A stretch of DNA of 13,648 bases from positions 1-13,648 of the forward strand of contig DYMC01000051.1 in the NCBI GenBank assembly GCA_020721745.1. The letters run 5' to 3'. Position 1 is the first letter of the stretch, and each line of letters starts with the position of its first letter. The notes under the pieces were generated by a model. It saw only the letters and a program-made list of their open reading frames with translations, searched no databases and was not told where the DNA came from. This document shows, in pieces, positions 13,599-13,648 of the stretch. The position numbers and the translations under genes were made by a program. Source of the DNA: Lentisphaera sp. GTDB lineage: Bacteria; Verrucomicrobiota; Lentisphaeria; Victivallales; GWF2-50-93.

Positions 13599-13648
13599 AT
13601 GAAAGTTTTTATGGAAGAAATCGGAAAATTAGTCATAACTCCTTGCAA
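13599..13648 (+). CDS. Start of a gene cut by the window end
   Basis: The frame begins MKVFMEEIGKLVITPC and runs open to the last base, with AAGGA about 5 nt before the ATG and a plausible promoter upstream. Only 16 codons are visible, and they are AT-richer than the gcv genes. I cannot assign a family from so little. The ribosome binding site and promoter make it credible as a real, separately transcribed gene. Confidence 0.4.
   Translation, partial: MKVFMEEIGKLVITPC

Noticed and set aside
1..13648. CRISPR array, tRNA or rRNA genes
   Set aside because: No regularly spaced direct repeats, cloverleaf-type arms or conserved rRNA stretches were found; the repeats present are dispersed palindromes.

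Overview
The window reads as a chromosomal segment of a Gram-negative-type bacterium. The genes are fairly GC-rich, yet they use many ATA (Ile) and AGG (Arg) codons, and the intergenic DNA is AT-richer and full of palindromic repeats. The frameshifted hydrolase and the truncated DUF-type ORF resemble families I associate with the PVC superphylum (Lentisphaerota, Kiritimatiellota, Planctomycetota). That assignment is an inference from recall, and no marker gene here settles it.

Layout. Positions 1-790 hold no credible gene but are crowded with perfect and nested palindromes and dispersed repeats. Positions 793-3787 and 3862-5922 form a minus-strand block. Its order of transcription is a UvrD/PcrA helicase, then a RodZ-like HTH membrane protein with a very long disordered N-terminus, then a stand-alone CoaB that overlaps the RodZ-like gene by 4 bp. 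Beyond these lie a truncated 76-codon remnant and a small secreted coiled-coil protein with a GTG start. Positions 6107-8691 are on the plus strand: a small DUF486 membrane protein, an iron-type alcohol dehydrogenase, and a metal-dependent-hydrolase-like gene broken by three apparent single-base insertions. Positions 8711-9149 carry a minus-strand remnant resembling the C-terminus of sialate O-acetylesterase.

Positions 9150-13456 are a complete glycine cleavage operon, gcvT-gcvH-gcvPA-gcvPB, with the two-subunit P-protein. The encoded proteins pass glycine from the PLP-dependent P-protein (GcvPA/GcvPB) through lipoyl-GcvH to GcvT, giving CO2, ammonia and methylene-tetrahydrofolate. The L-protein (lipoamide dehydrogenase) gene is not in the window. 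A new gene with a plausible promoter and ribosome binding site begins at the right edge.

The least ordinary content is not a gene. At least three families of small dispersed repeats occur here in two or more copies each. Family 1 is about 88 bp with terminal inverted repeats. Family 2 is about 140 bp in its one full copy, with 12-bp perfect terminal inverted repeats. The third is a 60-bp direct repeat that may act as a terminator. Families 1 and 2 each have one copy on either side of the uvrD-rodZ-coaB block, in inverted orientation. I found no CRISPR array, tRNA, rRNA, intact transposase or defence system.
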